Shown here: positions 34,964-44,037 of the stretch, in pieces
Layout: the number at the start of each line of letters is the position of its first letter
Numbering within the stretch: the first letter of the stretch is position 1
From: Tautonia marina
Lineage (GTDB): Bacteria; Planctomycetota; Planctomycetia; Isosphaerales; Isosphaeraceae
Reading direction: 5' to 3'
DNA length: 64,000 nt
Assembly (NCBI RefSeq): GCF_009177065.1
Contig: NZ_WEZF01000017.1
Span: forward strand, 118,050 to 182,049
Program-made: the position numbers and the translations under genes
The notes under the pieces: model-generated
Database searches by the model: none
Seen by the model: only the letters and a program-made list of their open reading frames with translations
What the model was told of the DNA's origin: nothing

Positions 34964-35584
34964 ATGGCTGATAACTATTCCCAAGCGACCGTCGAGCCGG
35001 ACCTTCCCGGCGAGCTGTTTACTGAATCCGAACTCGATGCGCTGTCGGCCGCCTGCGGCCTGGTGGCCAGGCCTGTTGGCGGCGGCAAGCTCTACTTCTT
35101 TGCGGACCTGTACTTCCTCGTCGATGGCGAGGATGAGGACGGGTACACCTTCGATTGCCTTGAATTCCTCCAGGGGAAGCTGAATTCCCTCGACCAGGAA
35201 GCATACCCTGCCATCACCATCCACGGCGCTTCGACGTGCAGCAAGATGCGCCCCGGCGAGTTTGGTGGCTTCGCCCACATCATCACCCGCGACCATATCC
35301 GCTCGTTCAACACCTGGGAGTGGCTGGATGAGGAGGCACGGCTGCCCGGCGATGCCCACCAGCTCGATGCCTTCTTCGCCGCCCGCGAGGAAGTGGCCTT
35401 CCGCTGGCACGTCGATGACGTGCTATGCGTCCGGCCTGACCTCACCCGCGAGCAGGCGTTCCAGGTGCTGAAGCTCGCCAGGACATGCCATGACGCAACC
35501 GTCGGCATCAACTGGGAGGTGCTGGAGGCAACCGCCCAGCACCTCTTCGGCGACAAGCCCGAGCCTGAAGGCCAGGAAGCGTAA
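34964..35584 (+). CDS. Acidic protein of unknown function
   Basis: 206 residues, strongly acidic with a low pI look (many D/E), no signal. Begins MADNYSQATVEPDLPGELFT; contains LYFFADLYFLVDGEDEDGYT, HIITRDHIRSFNTWEWLDEE and a C-terminal helical stretch. GGAG nine bases before the ATG. Acidity and the plasmid setting would fit a DNA-mimic antirestriction role, but there is no motif to show it. Confidence 0.55.
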   Translation: MADNYSQATVEPDLPGELFTESELDALSAACGLVARPVGGGKLYFFADLYFLVDGEDEDGYTFDCLEFLQGKLNSLDQEAYPAITIHGASTCSKMRPGEFGGFAHIITRDHIRSFNTWEWLDEEARLPGDAHQLDAFFAAREEVAFRWHVDDVLCVRPDLTREQAFQVLKLARTCHDATVGINWEVLEATAQHLFGDKPEPEGQEA

Positions 35585-35622
35585 CCCGTTTAACCAACCC
35601 CCAATGTGAAAGGAATCACACC

Positions 35623-36138
35623 ATGGCCCTCTACAACGTCCACCTTTACCGGGAAATGCGGCTCACCTTCCGGGGCATCGAAGCCGCATCCCATGAAGCC
35701 GCAGCCGCCATCGCCCGCGAACGGCAGGCGGAGGAAGCTGACGATACCGACGACTGTGATGGCCAGGAGTTCGCTGCCTTGGTCGATGTTGCCGGTGACG
35801 AGGAATACACCCAGTCGAGAATGATCGACTTCGAGCCAGAGCGCCTCCGCAAGGCCGCGCCGGAGCACCCTGTGGCGCCGGAAGCGCTCGCCCTGCCTGC
35901 GGCTTCCCCCCGCTTCGAGCCAAGCTACGAGCCAGAGGAAGCGCCGGACCGCTTCTATGTGCTGGTCGATGGCCTCTTTGATGTGGCGATTATCCGAACA
36001 GACGAAGGGATCGTTGTCGATGTGTACCCGAAAGACTGGATGGAGCCCCTGGAATCGCTCACCGTCTGGGAAGACGACATCGCTGGGGCTGAAGCGGAGG
36101 CGAATAGCGTACCCGAAACCACTTGCAAGGAGGCGTGA
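35623..36138 (+). CDS. Acidic protein of unknown function
   Basis: 171 residues. The N-half MALYNVHLYREMRLTFRGIE resembles the ALYNVHLYREM start of small plasmid proteins that process sensory-like beta folds; the rest is acidic (DVYPKDWMEPLESLTVWEDD). AAAGGA precedes the ATG at 10 bases. Its place in the operon is the main evidence. Confidence 0.55.
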   Translation: MALYNVHLYREMRLTFRGIEAASHEAAAAIARERQAEEADDTDDCDGQEFAALVDVAGDEEYTQSRMIDFEPERLRKAAPEHPVAPEALALPAASPRFEPSYEPEEAPDRFYVLVDGLFDVAIIRTDEGIVVDVYPKDWMEPLESLTVWEDDIAGAEAEANSVPETTCKEA

Positions 36139-36141
36139 GCG

Positions 36142-36735
36142 ATGGACGATCCCGATACTCTCCTCCTTGAGCGCAACGGTGTGACCTACCGCATCCTGCT
36201 CGACCCTGATGTGGACGCAGGCCCGCCCGACGCATGGGGCGGCGGCTGGCGGCTGGTATCGTTCAGCCACCGGCACACCGGCTACGAGCACCCCAGCGCC
36301 TACTGCAAAGGGCTTGATGCCTTCGGCTGCCCGATACCCACTAGCATCGGCCTGGCCCGGAAGCTGGAGGTCGGCACGGCCTTCTGGCTGAGCTACTACG
36401 AGCACAGCCTCTGCCGCTGGTCGCTGATGGGCGAAGGCCCGCAGTGCCGGTGGGATACGGCCAGGATCGCTGGCCTCCTGCTCTGGGAGCACCCATCATG
36501 CGGGCTTCCCCGTGGCTTCCGCCACCGCGAGGCCGACGCCCGCGCCTTCCTTGAAGACTACACGGCCTGGGCGAACGGCGAGGTGTATAGCTACGCCGTC
36601 GAGCGGGTTGCCGGCCGCCCCGGTGCGGACGGCGACGAATTGCTTGATGCCTGCGCCAACTTCTACGGCCGCGAAGCATGCCTCGCCGCCGCCGAGGATT
36701 ACATCAACACTAGCACCACGGAGGAACTCCCATGA
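36142..36735 (+). CDS. Protein of unknown function
   Basis: 197 residues, start three bases after the previous stop with GGAGG upstream. Contains WGGGWRLVSFSHRHTGYEHP, GTAFWLSYYEHSLCRWSLMG and WDTARIAGLLLWEHPSCGLP. Rich in Trp/Tyr/His, no membrane helix. The DYTAWANGEVYSYAVERVAG block resembles small plasmid proteins of unknown role. Stop overlaps the next start. Confidence 0.55.
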   Translation: MDDPDTLLLERNGVTYRILLDPDVDAGPPDAWGGGWRLVSFSHRHTGYEHPSAYCKGLDAFGCPIPTSIGLARKLEVGTAFWLSYYEHSLCRWSLMGEGPQCRWDTARIAGLLLWEHPSCGLPRGFRHREADARAFLEDYTAWANGEVYSYAVERVAGRPGADGDELLDACANFYGREACLAAAEDYINTSTTEELP

Positions 36736-37364
36736 AACCCTACGACAACTACGAAATCTCCGGCTGCCAGACCCTCGACGGTGCCGGGCTTCCTGACCCG
36801 GATGGCAGCATCACCGTCGTTTGCGATGACGATGAAGCGCAGTTCTGGACGCTCTACGGCCATATTGAGGGCGAAGGCGTTGAGGCGATTGGCGATTTCT
36901 CCAGCCGCGAGGCGGCTGAAGCCACCTACTTCCGCATCACCGGCCAGCCCTTCCCCGGTTCCTACCAGTGCGATGCCCACATCCGGCGCATGCACCTGGC
37001 CAGGGAAGCCTTCGCGCTGCTGCGCGATGCCGCCAACGAGCTTGAGATATGGCAGCTCGGCTGCGGCGAGGAGGGCGATCCCGACACGATGGCTATCCTC
37101 CGTGATGCCGAAACCCTGTTCGGAAAGCTCGATGAACAGGCTTCTTCCCTCGAAGCCGCAGTAGATAGCAGCACCGCAACCGTACCCGAAGGCCACTTTG
37201 AGGCGCTGCAAGTCCTTATCTCTGCATTGCGTGGGTGCTTGCGCGTCTGGGATGACCTTTACGCCCATTCGCTCGACGGGGAGGCCGACCTTTACCAGAC
37301 CCTCACCTTCGATGCCGCCCGCGAAGCCATCAGGAACGCGGAGGCCCTCCTCGCCCCCCGGTAA
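36732..37364 (+). CDS. Acidic protein of unknown function
   Basis: 210 residues coupled to the previous gene by ATGA overlap, GGAGG before the start. The N-half is beta-like (PDPDGSITVVCDDDEAQFWT, LYGHIEGEGVEAIGDFSSRE); the C-half is helical (EALQVLISALRGCLRVWDDL, TLTFDAAREAIRNAEALLAP). Last gene of the run; a strong inverted repeat follows. Confidence 0.55.
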   Translation: MKPYDNYEISGCQTLDGAGLPDPDGSITVVCDDDEAQFWTLYGHIEGEGVEAIGDFSSREAAEATYFRITGQPFPGSYQCDAHIRRMHLAREAFALLRDAANELEIWQLGCGEEGDPDTMAILRDAETLFGKLDEQASSLEAAVDSSTATVPEGHFEALQVLISALRGCLRVWDDLYAHSLDGEADLYQTLTFDAAREAIRNAEALLAPR

Positions 37365-37375
37365 GGAGGGGCCCA

Positions 37376-37429
37376 GCACCGGCCGGCAAGGTAGCCCATC
37401 CACAAGGCAAGCCCGCAGCCGGCCGGTGC
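37376..37429. terminator. Strong inverted repeat between convergent operons
   Basis: GCACCGGCCGGC (37376-37387) and GCCGGCCGGTGC (37418-37429) are perfect 12-bp inverted copies with a 30-nt loop. It lies 12 bases after the rightward stop and 7 bases before the leftward gene's stop. Probable bidirectional terminator. Confidence 0.6.
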
Positions 37430-37435
37430 GGCCGC

Positions 37436-37903
37436 TTATGGCGGTGTCGCATCACGCACCGTGATCTTGCGGATAGACACCGCATCCGGGCCGTTTGGCC
37501 CGCGCCCTGGAGGGCATTCGCGGATCCAGCCGATCTTCTGCTCGCCCAGCCAGTCGTAGAGCGTAAGCAGGTTCGAGCCTTCGATCACGAGGTCAATCCA
37601 CTGCCTGCCTGCAAAATGCACGATGACCGCCGGCCCGCTGCCGTCGCGGCCAGGGGGCTCCAGGCTGATGCCGTCATAGTTTGACCAGGCGAAGCCCCGC
37701 CTGCGGCCTCCCTCCAGAAGGCAGTGCAACGTCAGGCGGGGCCTGGCGCTCACCCGCCCGTGGGCTTCATACGGGTCGCCCGGCCCCGGGAGCCGGCCAT
37801 CCTCGTCGATGACGTGAGCTTCGTTCGCCGCCTCCGGCGGCCGGAGGGGCTCAGGCCTTGGGGTTCGGATCATCTCGCTGATGTTGATCGTGTCAGCGCT
37901 CAT
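37436..37903 (-). CDS. Unknown protein coupled to the relaxase gene
   Basis: 155 residues. The start ATG 37903 lies inside the last codons of the relaxase (11-base overlap), so it is translated in concert. An N-terminal 50-residue Pro-rich part precedes a beta-like domain (RPRLTLHCLLEGGRRRGFAW, AVIVHFAGRQWIDLVIEGSN, LLTLYDWLGEQKIGWIRECP). No family recognised; coupling suggests a relaxosome or DNA-transfer accessory. Confidence 0.55.
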   Translation of the reverse strand: MSADTINISEMIRTPRPEPLRPPEAANEAHVIDEDGRLPGPGDPYEAHGRVSARPRLTLHCLLEGGRRRGFAWSNYDGISLEPPGRDGSGPAVIVHFAGRQWIDLVIEGSNLLTLYDWLGEQKIGWIRECPPGRGPNGPDAVSIRKITVRDATPP

Positions 37904-40748
37904 AGCCGGTCAGGTGCTCCTGCCTCCGCTGGGTCTCGCGTGCTGCAAATCCACCAATCGAAACGTCCCTCGCCCGCTTCGCCGCCACCTCGAAGGCCGA
38001 GCGCATCCGTGCCACGAGGCCCCGCTTCCTCTGGTGCGCGAGGTGGCGGCGGATGGCCTGCTCCCGCGCCTGCCGCTCAGCTTCCGCCTCGGGCTTCGCC
38101 TGCGGGCGAAGGTCGAGGGCGACCAGTTTCTGCGATGAGCGCTGCACGGCATCCTTCACCGAATCCAGGTCGTCTGTGAACAGGCTCAGCGACTTGCGGC
38201 CGCGCGTCGCAGAAACATAGAGCTGCTCCTGGTTCATCGCCGGTGATGATGCCGCCGACATGCCAAGGATGACCTTCGAGACCGTCTGGCCTTGCGCCCC
38301 GAAGCTCGTTTCCACGAGCGCGTGCCGGAAGTGCCCGGCGTCTTTTCCGATGGTGGAGCCATCGGAAAGCCTGATATCGCCGTCCTTGGCGAAGCCGGCG
38401 ATGGTGGCGACCGAGCCGTTGCGGAAGGTTTTTGCGTCCTTGCCTTTGGCCTTCACCGTCGCGGTGAAGCGGATCTTATCGCCCTCGGCGAGCGCGATCG
38501 GCTCGGGCCTGTAGATCGTAAACCGCGCCGCTTCCGAGCGCGGCACGCTGGCCGGGTCGGTCACGAGCAGCCGCTGGCCTTTCTTGAAGCCGCCCTTGGC
38601 GTTCTGGTGGAACTGGATGACATCGCCCTTCTCGTAGGTCCGCTCCAGTTTCCGCTCCGCTTCCGATGTTGCAATCGGCACCAGCCGCGCGTAAGCGTGG
38701 TCTTCCTTGCCGAGCTTGCCCGCCGCCCGGAGCAGCCCGCGGGTGGCTTCGGTAATCTTTCCGGCCTCGCGGTGGGTCGGGCTTACCATGAGCACGCTTT
38801 CGCCCTTCAGCACCGCATCGACATACTCGGCCGCCATGCGCCCGTAGCGTTCGGTATCGCTTCCAATTTCATGGACCCAGCCTTTCGCTTCGAGCTTCTC
38901 CAGGCCCGGAAGTGTCTCACCGGTGGAGAGCAGCTTCGCGGCTTCCAGGTAATCACCGTCCTTCTGGCGGAGGATTTCTGAGAGGCGGAAGGGCCTGAGC
39001 AGCGTGCGGGATTTGAGCAGCGTATGGAACGCGCCGCGTGCCACCGCCCCATGCTGGAAGGGGTCGCCTACAGCTGTGATTTTGAGGTCGAGCTTATGGG
39101 CGAGCCGGAGCAGCTTCAGCGCATCGCGGTGGCCGAGCATGCTCGTTTCATCCACGACGATGTGGCCACCACGCGATGCCTCCTGCATCTTCTCATCCAG
39201 CAGGAAGCGGGCGAGCGTGTGCGCGGCGAACCCGTCTTTCTGGAGCACCTCGGTCGCCTTCGCGGTTGTGGCGAGGTAGGTCACCTCCCTGCCTTGCATC
39301 CGCATCGCCTCATCGTATTTGGCAAGGAGCGAACTCTTGCCGGCGCCCGCCGGGCCTTCGATGAGGTTCACCCGGTTCGGTGAATCGAGCAGGCCGCGCA
39401 CCGCCTCCCACTGGCCATCGTTGAGCCTGCTGCCGCCTTCGAGCTTGCGGCTGAGCGCTTCAGGCACACCAACCGGCAGCACGCCGCGCCCGGGCTGGGC
39501 CAGGCGGAGGATTTCATCTTCCTCCGCCTGCAAGGCTTCGGTGGTGACCATCCGCTGCCCGTTATGGAGGCCGACAATGCCCTGCCGTTCAATCTCGCGG
39601 TCGATCGCCTCCGGCGTGGCGGAGCCAAGGCTCGCCTCCATCGCCGTGATGGCCAGATCCTCGAACGGGATCAGCGAGCGTTGCTCGGCATGGTGCTCAA
39701 AGGCAAAGCGCACCGCCTCTTCCGGGCTCACCTCGGGCGGCTTCCTGCCGCCCTCCCTCGCCTCGCGGAGGGTGCGGGCAATCGCATCGCGCTCATCGCC
39801 GGTGATGCACGAAGCCCAGTACTCCCGGCATTCTTCGAGCGTGAGGTCATCCCGCTTGAAGCGGCGCGAGGTCGCGCCGAGCTGGTCGCGTTCCTTCACG
39901 GAAAGCTGATCCGGGGCCTCGGGGTCGGCTTCCTTGCGTTTCTCTACGATCGCCTCTTCGAGCGCTCCAATCTCGGCGCTCCGCTTCGAGAAGCGTTCCT
40001 TCACGCTCTCAGGGATACCGGTAATGTCCCAGGTGCGGTAGCGCGTGCCGCCCTTGGCGTCACGCTGCCATTCAGTCTTAACCTGGTAGCCAAGGCTTGC
40101 AAGCTTCGCGGAAAACCGCGACTCGAAATCGCGGTCGAAGAAGCGCCGGAGATCCATGATCGGGCGGAACTTGACCGCCTTCCATTTTTCCTCCTCACCG
40201 TCCCAGGTCAGGTTCGCCACGAACACATGGGCATGCCTGTCCATCTGCGGCATCACCCGCCAGCGGTGCCCCTCAGGAAAGCTGGTATCCTCGACCGGCC
40301 GCGTATCGGGGTGCTCGACCGCATACCACACGAGGTTGCCGGTGACGCGGTCTTCCTGCTTGCCATCTACGCGCACCCGCGTTGTGGCGTAGCTCTCAAG
40401 CCGTGCCATCGACTCGCGGATGGATTCCCAGAAGGCTTCCTGGATGCGCGTATCCCCCTCCTCCAGCGCGATGGTCACGTTTTTCGGGATACTTGCTGTT
40501 ACGTCCCAGCCACTGAGCCGGTGCTTCACAAGCTTCGCGGTCAGCTGTTCGCCGGTGTGCGGGTCGAGCCCGTGGATGAGGTTATTGAACTGGTCGAATT
40601 CCGGGGGGCCTTCGAGGCCGAGCCTGGTGGCGCCCTTGCCGCCCCATTGGCAGCGGAGCCCGGTGGATTCGGCGTAATAGCCGCCGTCGGTCCGGGCGTA
40701 GTATTGCTCGGCCTGTTTACCGCTCGCAACTGGTTTCATCCGCAGCAT
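37893..40748 (-). CDS. MobF-family relaxase-helicase (TraI/TrwC-like)
   Basis: 951 residues. N-terminal relaxase: tyrosine pairs YY16-17 and YY24-25, His146 in AVEHPDTR, and the metal box MDRHAHVFVAN with His172/His174, giving the 3-His site. The helicase part has Walker A EGPAGAGKSSLL (~465) and further RecD/TraI motifs (IVVDETSMLGH, QGQTVSKVILGMS, YVSATRGRKSL near the end). It nicks at oriT and unwinds the strand to be moved. The upstream region 40749-41076 carries hairpins typical of an oriT. Confidence 0.93.
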   Translation of the reverse strand: MLRMKPVASGKQAEQYYARTDGGYYAESTGLRCQWGGKGATRLGLEGPPEFDQFNNLIHGLDPHTGEQLTAKLVKHRLSGWDVTASIPKNVTIALEEGDTRIQEAFWESIRESMARLESYATTRVRVDGKQEDRVTGNLVWYAVEHPDTRPVEDTSFPEGHRWRVMPQMDRHAHVFVANLTWDGEEEKWKAVKFRPIMDLRRFFDRDFESRFSAKLASLGYQVKTEWQRDAKGGTRYRTWDITGIPESVKERFSKRSAEIGALEEAIVEKRKEADPEAPDQLSVKERDQLGATSRRFKRDDLTLEECREYWASCITGDERDAIARTLREAREGGRKPPEVSPEEAVRFAFEHHAEQRSLIPFEDLAITAMEASLGSATPEAIDREIERQGIVGLHNGQRMVTTEALQAEEDEILRLAQPGRGVLPVGVPEALSRKLEGGSRLNDGQWEAVRGLLDSPNRVNLIEGPAGAGKSSLLAKYDEAMRMQGREVTYLATTAKATEVLQKDGFAAHTLARFLLDEKMQEASRGGHIVVDETSMLGHRDALKLLRLAHKLDLKITAVGDPFQHGAVARGAFHTLLKSRTLLRPFRLSEILRQKDGDYLEAAKLLSTGETLPGLEKLEAKGWVHEIGSDTERYGRMAAEYVDAVLKGESVLMVSPTHREAGKITEATRGLLRAAGKLGKEDHAYARLVPIATSEAERKLERTYEKGDVIQFHQNAKGGFKKGQRLLVTDPASVPRSEAARFTIYRPEPIALAEGDKIRFTATVKAKGKDAKTFRNGSVATIAGFAKDGDIRLSDGSTIGKDAGHFRHALVETSFGAQGQTVSKVILGMSAASSPAMNQEQLYVSATRGRKSLSLFTDDLDSVKDAVQRSSQKLVALDLRPQAKPEAEAERQAREQAIRRHLAHQRKRGLVARMRSAFEVAAKRARDVSIGGFAARETQRRQEHLTGYER

Positions 40749-41076
40749 GGGTAGCCCCCTGCGTTAATGAATCGCTGCCGGATAATAGACCCATGGAACA
40801 CTAAATCAAGTGGTTTTTCGCATGTGTTGCTACCAGTGGTTGGTGACAGTCTGATGCCCTTCGCGGTGCGAAGGCTGAATTGCCTCGATTTTTGACCGTC
40901 AAAAGGCCTGGCCGTGGCCTTTCGACCACGCCTGTTAGTTGTGCAACTGACCCGTTAAGGCGTTAGGACTTGCCGGCGCGTCCAATGGTTAACGCAACGC
41001 GGCGGTTGACCGGAGGGTGCAGCGCAGGTAACGCTTTGGGCATGACCAGGAACGACATCGCCACCAGGTACCAGCC
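40749..41076. promoter_or_regulatory. Candidate oriT/relaxase promoter region
   Basis: No gene. CTTCGC-GGT-GCGAAG (40859-40873) is a perfect hairpin; TTTTGAC-C-GTCAAAA (40890-40904) is a 15-base palindrome; AGGCC...GGCCT follows. Directly before a MobF relaxase such palindromes are commonly the nic-proximal and binding sites. No nic site is assigned. Confidence 0.45.
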
Positions 41077-41427
41077 ATGACCGGGCACAGCCGCGAATCC
41101 GAGGAAGACAGCCACGCGGAGGAACTCATCGCGCTGGCCAGGATGAATAAGCGACTGAACCGGCAGGCCATGACAGTCTACAAACCAGTTGTCGAGTCCA
41201 TCCTCAGCACCGATTCTCGTGACGTTCCCCACATTGAACGTACGCTCGACGGCCTTCTCGGCTTCTGCGGGTACACGCCCATCTTGAAACTCTACCGCCG
41301 TCTCTGCCGCCACTACTGGTCCATCGACCCGGCGGCCGCCGTGGAATATGTCGAGGTCTACCGGCAAATGTGGGACGACGACGAAAAGGAGGAAGCCGGC
41401 AGCCAGGGCGATCAACGCCACGGTTGA
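41077..41427 (+). CDS. Small helical protein, unknown
   Basis: 116 residues, mostly helical: HAEELIALARMNKRLNRQAM, ERTLDGLLGFCGYTPILKLY and AAVEYVEVYRQMWDDDEKEE. No motif recognised. Divergent from the relaxase and first of a short rightward run before the BREX operon. Confidence 0.5.
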   Translation: MTGHSRESEEDSHAEELIALARMNKRLNRQAMTVYKPVVESILSTDSRDVPHIERTLDGLLGFCGYTPILKLYRRLCRHYWSIDPAAAVEYVEVYRQMWDDDEKEEAGSQGDQRHG

Positions 41428-41459
41428 CCATGCGGCGAAACAGGAGTATCGCTTGGAGC

Positions 41460-41960
41460 ATGGCAGACGAAGCGCTTGACGAACCAGAAGAAGAGGACGG
41501 GCTCGGCCCATCGAAGGCCCTGCCGCCGCTCTATGTGCTCCGCGCCCCGGAATCCTGCCCGGCCTGCGGCCGCATCAGCCATGCCTATTCGCTTGCGGCC
41601 TCGGGCCTGTTCGATGCTTACGACGGCGACACCTTCCGCCGGTTCATCATCCTGACCCATGTCGAGGAATGGCCGGAGGATCTGCTCGCGCTCATCCGCT
41701 CGCGCACGCTCACCTGGTATCCCGACATCGAGGAAGGCGGCGACTTCCGCTACCTGATGAACCACTGCGAATGCGGCGCGCGGCTCACCGACCACTACAT
41801 CCACGCCGAGCCGGGATCGGCCTTCCATCCGACGCACCCAGACGAATGCTGGAACATCCAACTATTCCGCCTGTCCGTCACTGAGGAAGTGCCTCTGGTA
41901 TGCAGCTGGGTGATCGGCCTTGGCGAGTGGCTCGACCCCGCGAAGGCAACGGCCTGGTAG
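41460..41960 (+). CDS. Cys-knuckle protein, unknown
   Basis: 166 residues from ATG 41460; an in-frame TTG six bases upstream with AGGAG before it is an alternative. Two Cys pairs, SCPACGR and HCECGARL, could bind one zinc. DTFRRFIILTHVEEWPEDLL and PTHPDECWNIQLFRLSVTEE follow. Function unknown. Confidence 0.55.
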   Translation: MADEALDEPEEEDGLGPSKALPPLYVLRAPESCPACGRISHAYSLAASGLFDAYDGDTFRRFIILTHVEEWPEDLLALIRSRTLTWYPDIEEGGDFRYLMNHCECGARLTDHYIHAEPGSAFHPTHPDECWNIQLFRLSVTEEVPLVCSWVIGLGEWLDPAKATAW

Positions 41961-41967
41961 CCACGGC

Positions 41968-42177
41968 ATGACTGAGATCGACTTCACCGACTCGCAGCTT
42001 TCGCCCGACGAGCTTGCCGAGTATCGACGGAACCACCGTACCGAGCGGCAGGAGCTCCGGGCATTCCTCGCCGCAAAGCGAGCCCGCACGCGGCTCTGCT
42101 TCGGGGCCGAGGATATCCTGCCCTCGGGCGAGGGCCGCAAGATTGGTGCCTTGCCGCTTCTGATCTTGCCAGGATAG
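41968..42177 (+). CDS. Small protein, unknown
   Basis: 69 residues starting MTEIDFTDSQLSPDELAEYR; a charged helix (EYRRNHRTERQELRAFLAAK) then a short tail. The ribosome site is weak. Accepted because it follows the previous stop by seven bases and has consistent codon use. Confidence 0.4.
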   Translation: MTEIDFTDSQLSPDELAEYRRNHRTERQELRAFLAAKRARTRLCFGAEDILPSGEGRKIGALPLLILPG

Positions 42178-42347
42178 TTGCCTGGCGGATGAAGCCAATT
42201 CCTCGAAGACACAGAAACTTGAACACCCTGTTCAAGACATTCAGATCCTGTAAAGCGTCGCTTGACGCGCTACATCCATGCCTGTAGCTTGTCATCCGAG
42301 TGAACGGAATTGAATCACGAACTTTGACGCTGCCTCGAAATCTCCCT

Positions 42348-42677
42348 ATGAAACCAATGGCGAACCATCCGAAGCCTTCCCCGCATCCGGGCAACTTCGT
42401 GAAACGCAAGGTCATCGAGGCCCTGGGACTCTCAGTGACGGAAGCCGCGAAGGCGCTCGGCGTCACGCGCCCTACCCTCTCGGCACTGCTGAACGAGCGT
42501 GCCCACCTTTCGCCTGAAATGGCCCTGCGGCTCGAAAAGGCCTTCGGCATCCGGATGGAAGTTCTTATGCGGATGCAAACCAGCCACGATATCGCCGAGG
42601 CCCGCTCACACGAGGACGAAATCAAGGTTTCTGCGTTCCCCGGGAAGGCAGCAGGCGACCGTCCGACGGTGACATAG
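42348..42677 (+). CDS. HigA-like HTH protein without visible HigB
   Basis: 109 residues from ATG 42348 (the frame extends to 42300). [20 protein letters not shown], then [20 protein letters not shown] and [20 protein letters not shown] is the HigA/VapI antitoxin fold. In a normal HigBA pair the toxin lies just upstream; the ~170 bases there contain no HigB frame. It is either an orphan antitoxin or a repressor used for the BREX operon that starts 125 bases downstream. Confidence 0.8.
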   Translation: MKPMANHPKPSPHPGNFVKRKVIEALGLSVTEAAKALGVTRPTLSALLNERAHLSPEMALRLEKAFGIRMEVLMRMQTSHDIAEARSHEDEIKVSAFPGKAAGDRPTVT

Positions 42678-42735
42678 GAATGCGGCACCCAGGAACAGAC
42701 AGCGTGACGCATCAGGAAGTCACCAGGGCATTACC

Positions 42736-42764
42736 TTGCACGAAGCAAAAGCAAGGAATAGTAC
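42736..42764 (+). promoter_or_regulatory. Probable BREX operon promoter
   Basis: TTGCAC, 17 bases, TAGTAC: a good sigma-70-type spacing located 39 bases before the brxA start. The gap to the HigA-like stop makes this the natural start of the BREX transcript. Confidence 0.5.
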
Positions 42765-42802
42765 AGTCATGGCAACCTTTTAAGGATGAAGGTCACTTAA
42801 CT

Positions 42803-43453
42803 ATGGAGCACGCCACAGGATCGGTTGCTCCGAGGCGGCCGGGAATGATGGAACTGGCTGGCAGGCGTTACAAGGCCGACATCACCCCAGGAGCCTTGAA
42901 GCTTCCAGAGAGCAGAATCATTGCTGATTTGCTCCTGCGCGAAGTCGATGCCAAAGGCTGGAAAGACGCGATTGAGTCGACGAACGTCCTTCAGGTCCGT
43001 AGTCCTGCCACAGCGAAGCGTCTCACGAAGCTCATCCGGGGGCGGCTGGAGACGATGGGGCCAGACCTATGGAAGCTGGTGCGGGATGGGAAAGGTGATG
43101 TGGCGACCCATGCGGTGTTCGCCGCCGCCGTGAAGCACAGCCAGCTTCTGGGCGACTTCCTGCAGATCGTCGTCAGCGAGCAGTACCGCCTGTTCAGCGT
43201 GTCCCTGAACAACAAGCATTGGGCCGACTACCTCGAAGGCTGCCGGGAGCGAGACCGTGAAATGCCCCTCTGGAGCGAGGCAACCCGAACGCGGCTGCGC
43301 TCTTCGGTGTTCCAAATGCTCGCCCAGGCGGGATACATCGAGAACACCCGCAGCCTCAAGCTGCAAACCGTCCATATCGCCGAACAGGTGCTCCATTACC
43401 TAAAACTCAACAACGAGTCATATGTGCTGCGTTGCATGCAGGTGTCCCCATGA
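42803..43453 (+). CDS. brxA: BREX protein BrxA (DUF1819)
   Basis: 216 residues from ATG 42803 (GAAGG 10 bases upstream; the frame extends to 42680). RYKADITPGALKLPESRIIA is the DUF1819 opening, followed by a small helical DNA-binding-like body ending in LHYLKLNNESYVLRCMQVSP. BrxA is a core part of type 1 BREX; in studied systems it binds DNA. First gene of the operon; the stop overlaps brxB by four bases. Confidence 0.93.
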   Translation: MEHATGSVAPRRPGMMELAGRRYKADITPGALKLPESRIIADLLLREVDAKGWKDAIESTNVLQVRSPATAKRLTKLIRGRLETMGPDLWKLVRDGKGDVATHAVFAAAVKHSQLLGDFLQIVVSEQYRLFSVSLNNKHWADYLEGCRERDREMPLWSEATRTRLRSSVFQMLAQAGYIENTRSLKLQTVHIAEQVLHYLKLNNESYVLRCMQVSP

Positions 43454-44025
43454 GCGATGCCCTCAACGATCGCCTCAACAAGATACTGCCCAGGGTCATC
43501 TCCGATGAATTCCTGAGCGGCAGTGGTATCGGCAACGAGATCGCGTTCTACATCTTCGACTATCCGCCCGAAGACGAATTGCGGGTCCGAGACTTCTTGA
43601 GCACTTTACTCACCCACATTCCCAAGCAGAAACATGATATCCGGGTCAAACACATCAACCTTTTCGATTTTGTGATGGAGTACCTCAAGAGCCGGAACCT
43701 GCTCGACAAGGCGATCCAGATGCAGAAGGAGAAGGGTGACGCGGCGTTGAAGAAAGCCCTCGCTGGCCCGTTACACGAATCCAAGCTGAGCAGCGTGTTC
43801 GCCGAGGTCGCTCAACCCGAACACCACGATCTCGTGATCGTGTCCGGCGTGGGTAGCATTTGGCCCCTACTCCGTTCACACACCTTGCTGAACAACCTTC
43901 AGCCGGTCATGGGCACGACACCACTCGTGGTGTTTTATCCAGGCAGATATGACGGCCAGTCGCTTCGCCTGTTTGGCAAGCTCCGGAACAACAACTACTA
44001 CCGAGCCTTCAAGCTGGCTCCGTGA
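43450..44025 (+). CDS. brxB: BREX protein BrxB (DUF1788)
   Basis: 191 residues, ATG 43450 inside the brxA stop. LNDRLNKILPRVISDEFLSG, EIAFYIFDYPPEDELRVRDF and the ending VFYPGRYDGQSLRLFGKLRN are DUF1788 hallmarks. It is a structural member of the BREX complex with no known catalytic motif. Confidence 0.93.
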   Translation: MSDALNDRLNKILPRVISDEFLSGSGIGNEIAFYIFDYPPEDELRVRDFLSTLLTHIPKQKHDIRVKHINLFDFVMEYLKSRNLLDKAIQMQKEKGDAALKKALAGPLHESKLSSVFAEVAQPEHHDLVIVSGVGSIWPLLRSHTLLNNLQPVMGTTPLVVFYPGRYDGQSLRLFGKLRNNNYYRAFKLAP

Positions 44026-44037
44026 GGCGAGGTAATC

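Noticed and set aside
39564..40754. 396-codon plus-strand frame
   Set aside because: Antisense to the MobF relaxase domain; codon positions follow the relaxase.
42180..42347. A HigB toxin gene before the HigA-like gene
   Set aside because: All frames were read; none shows HigB blocks and the space is too short for the usual ~90 residues.
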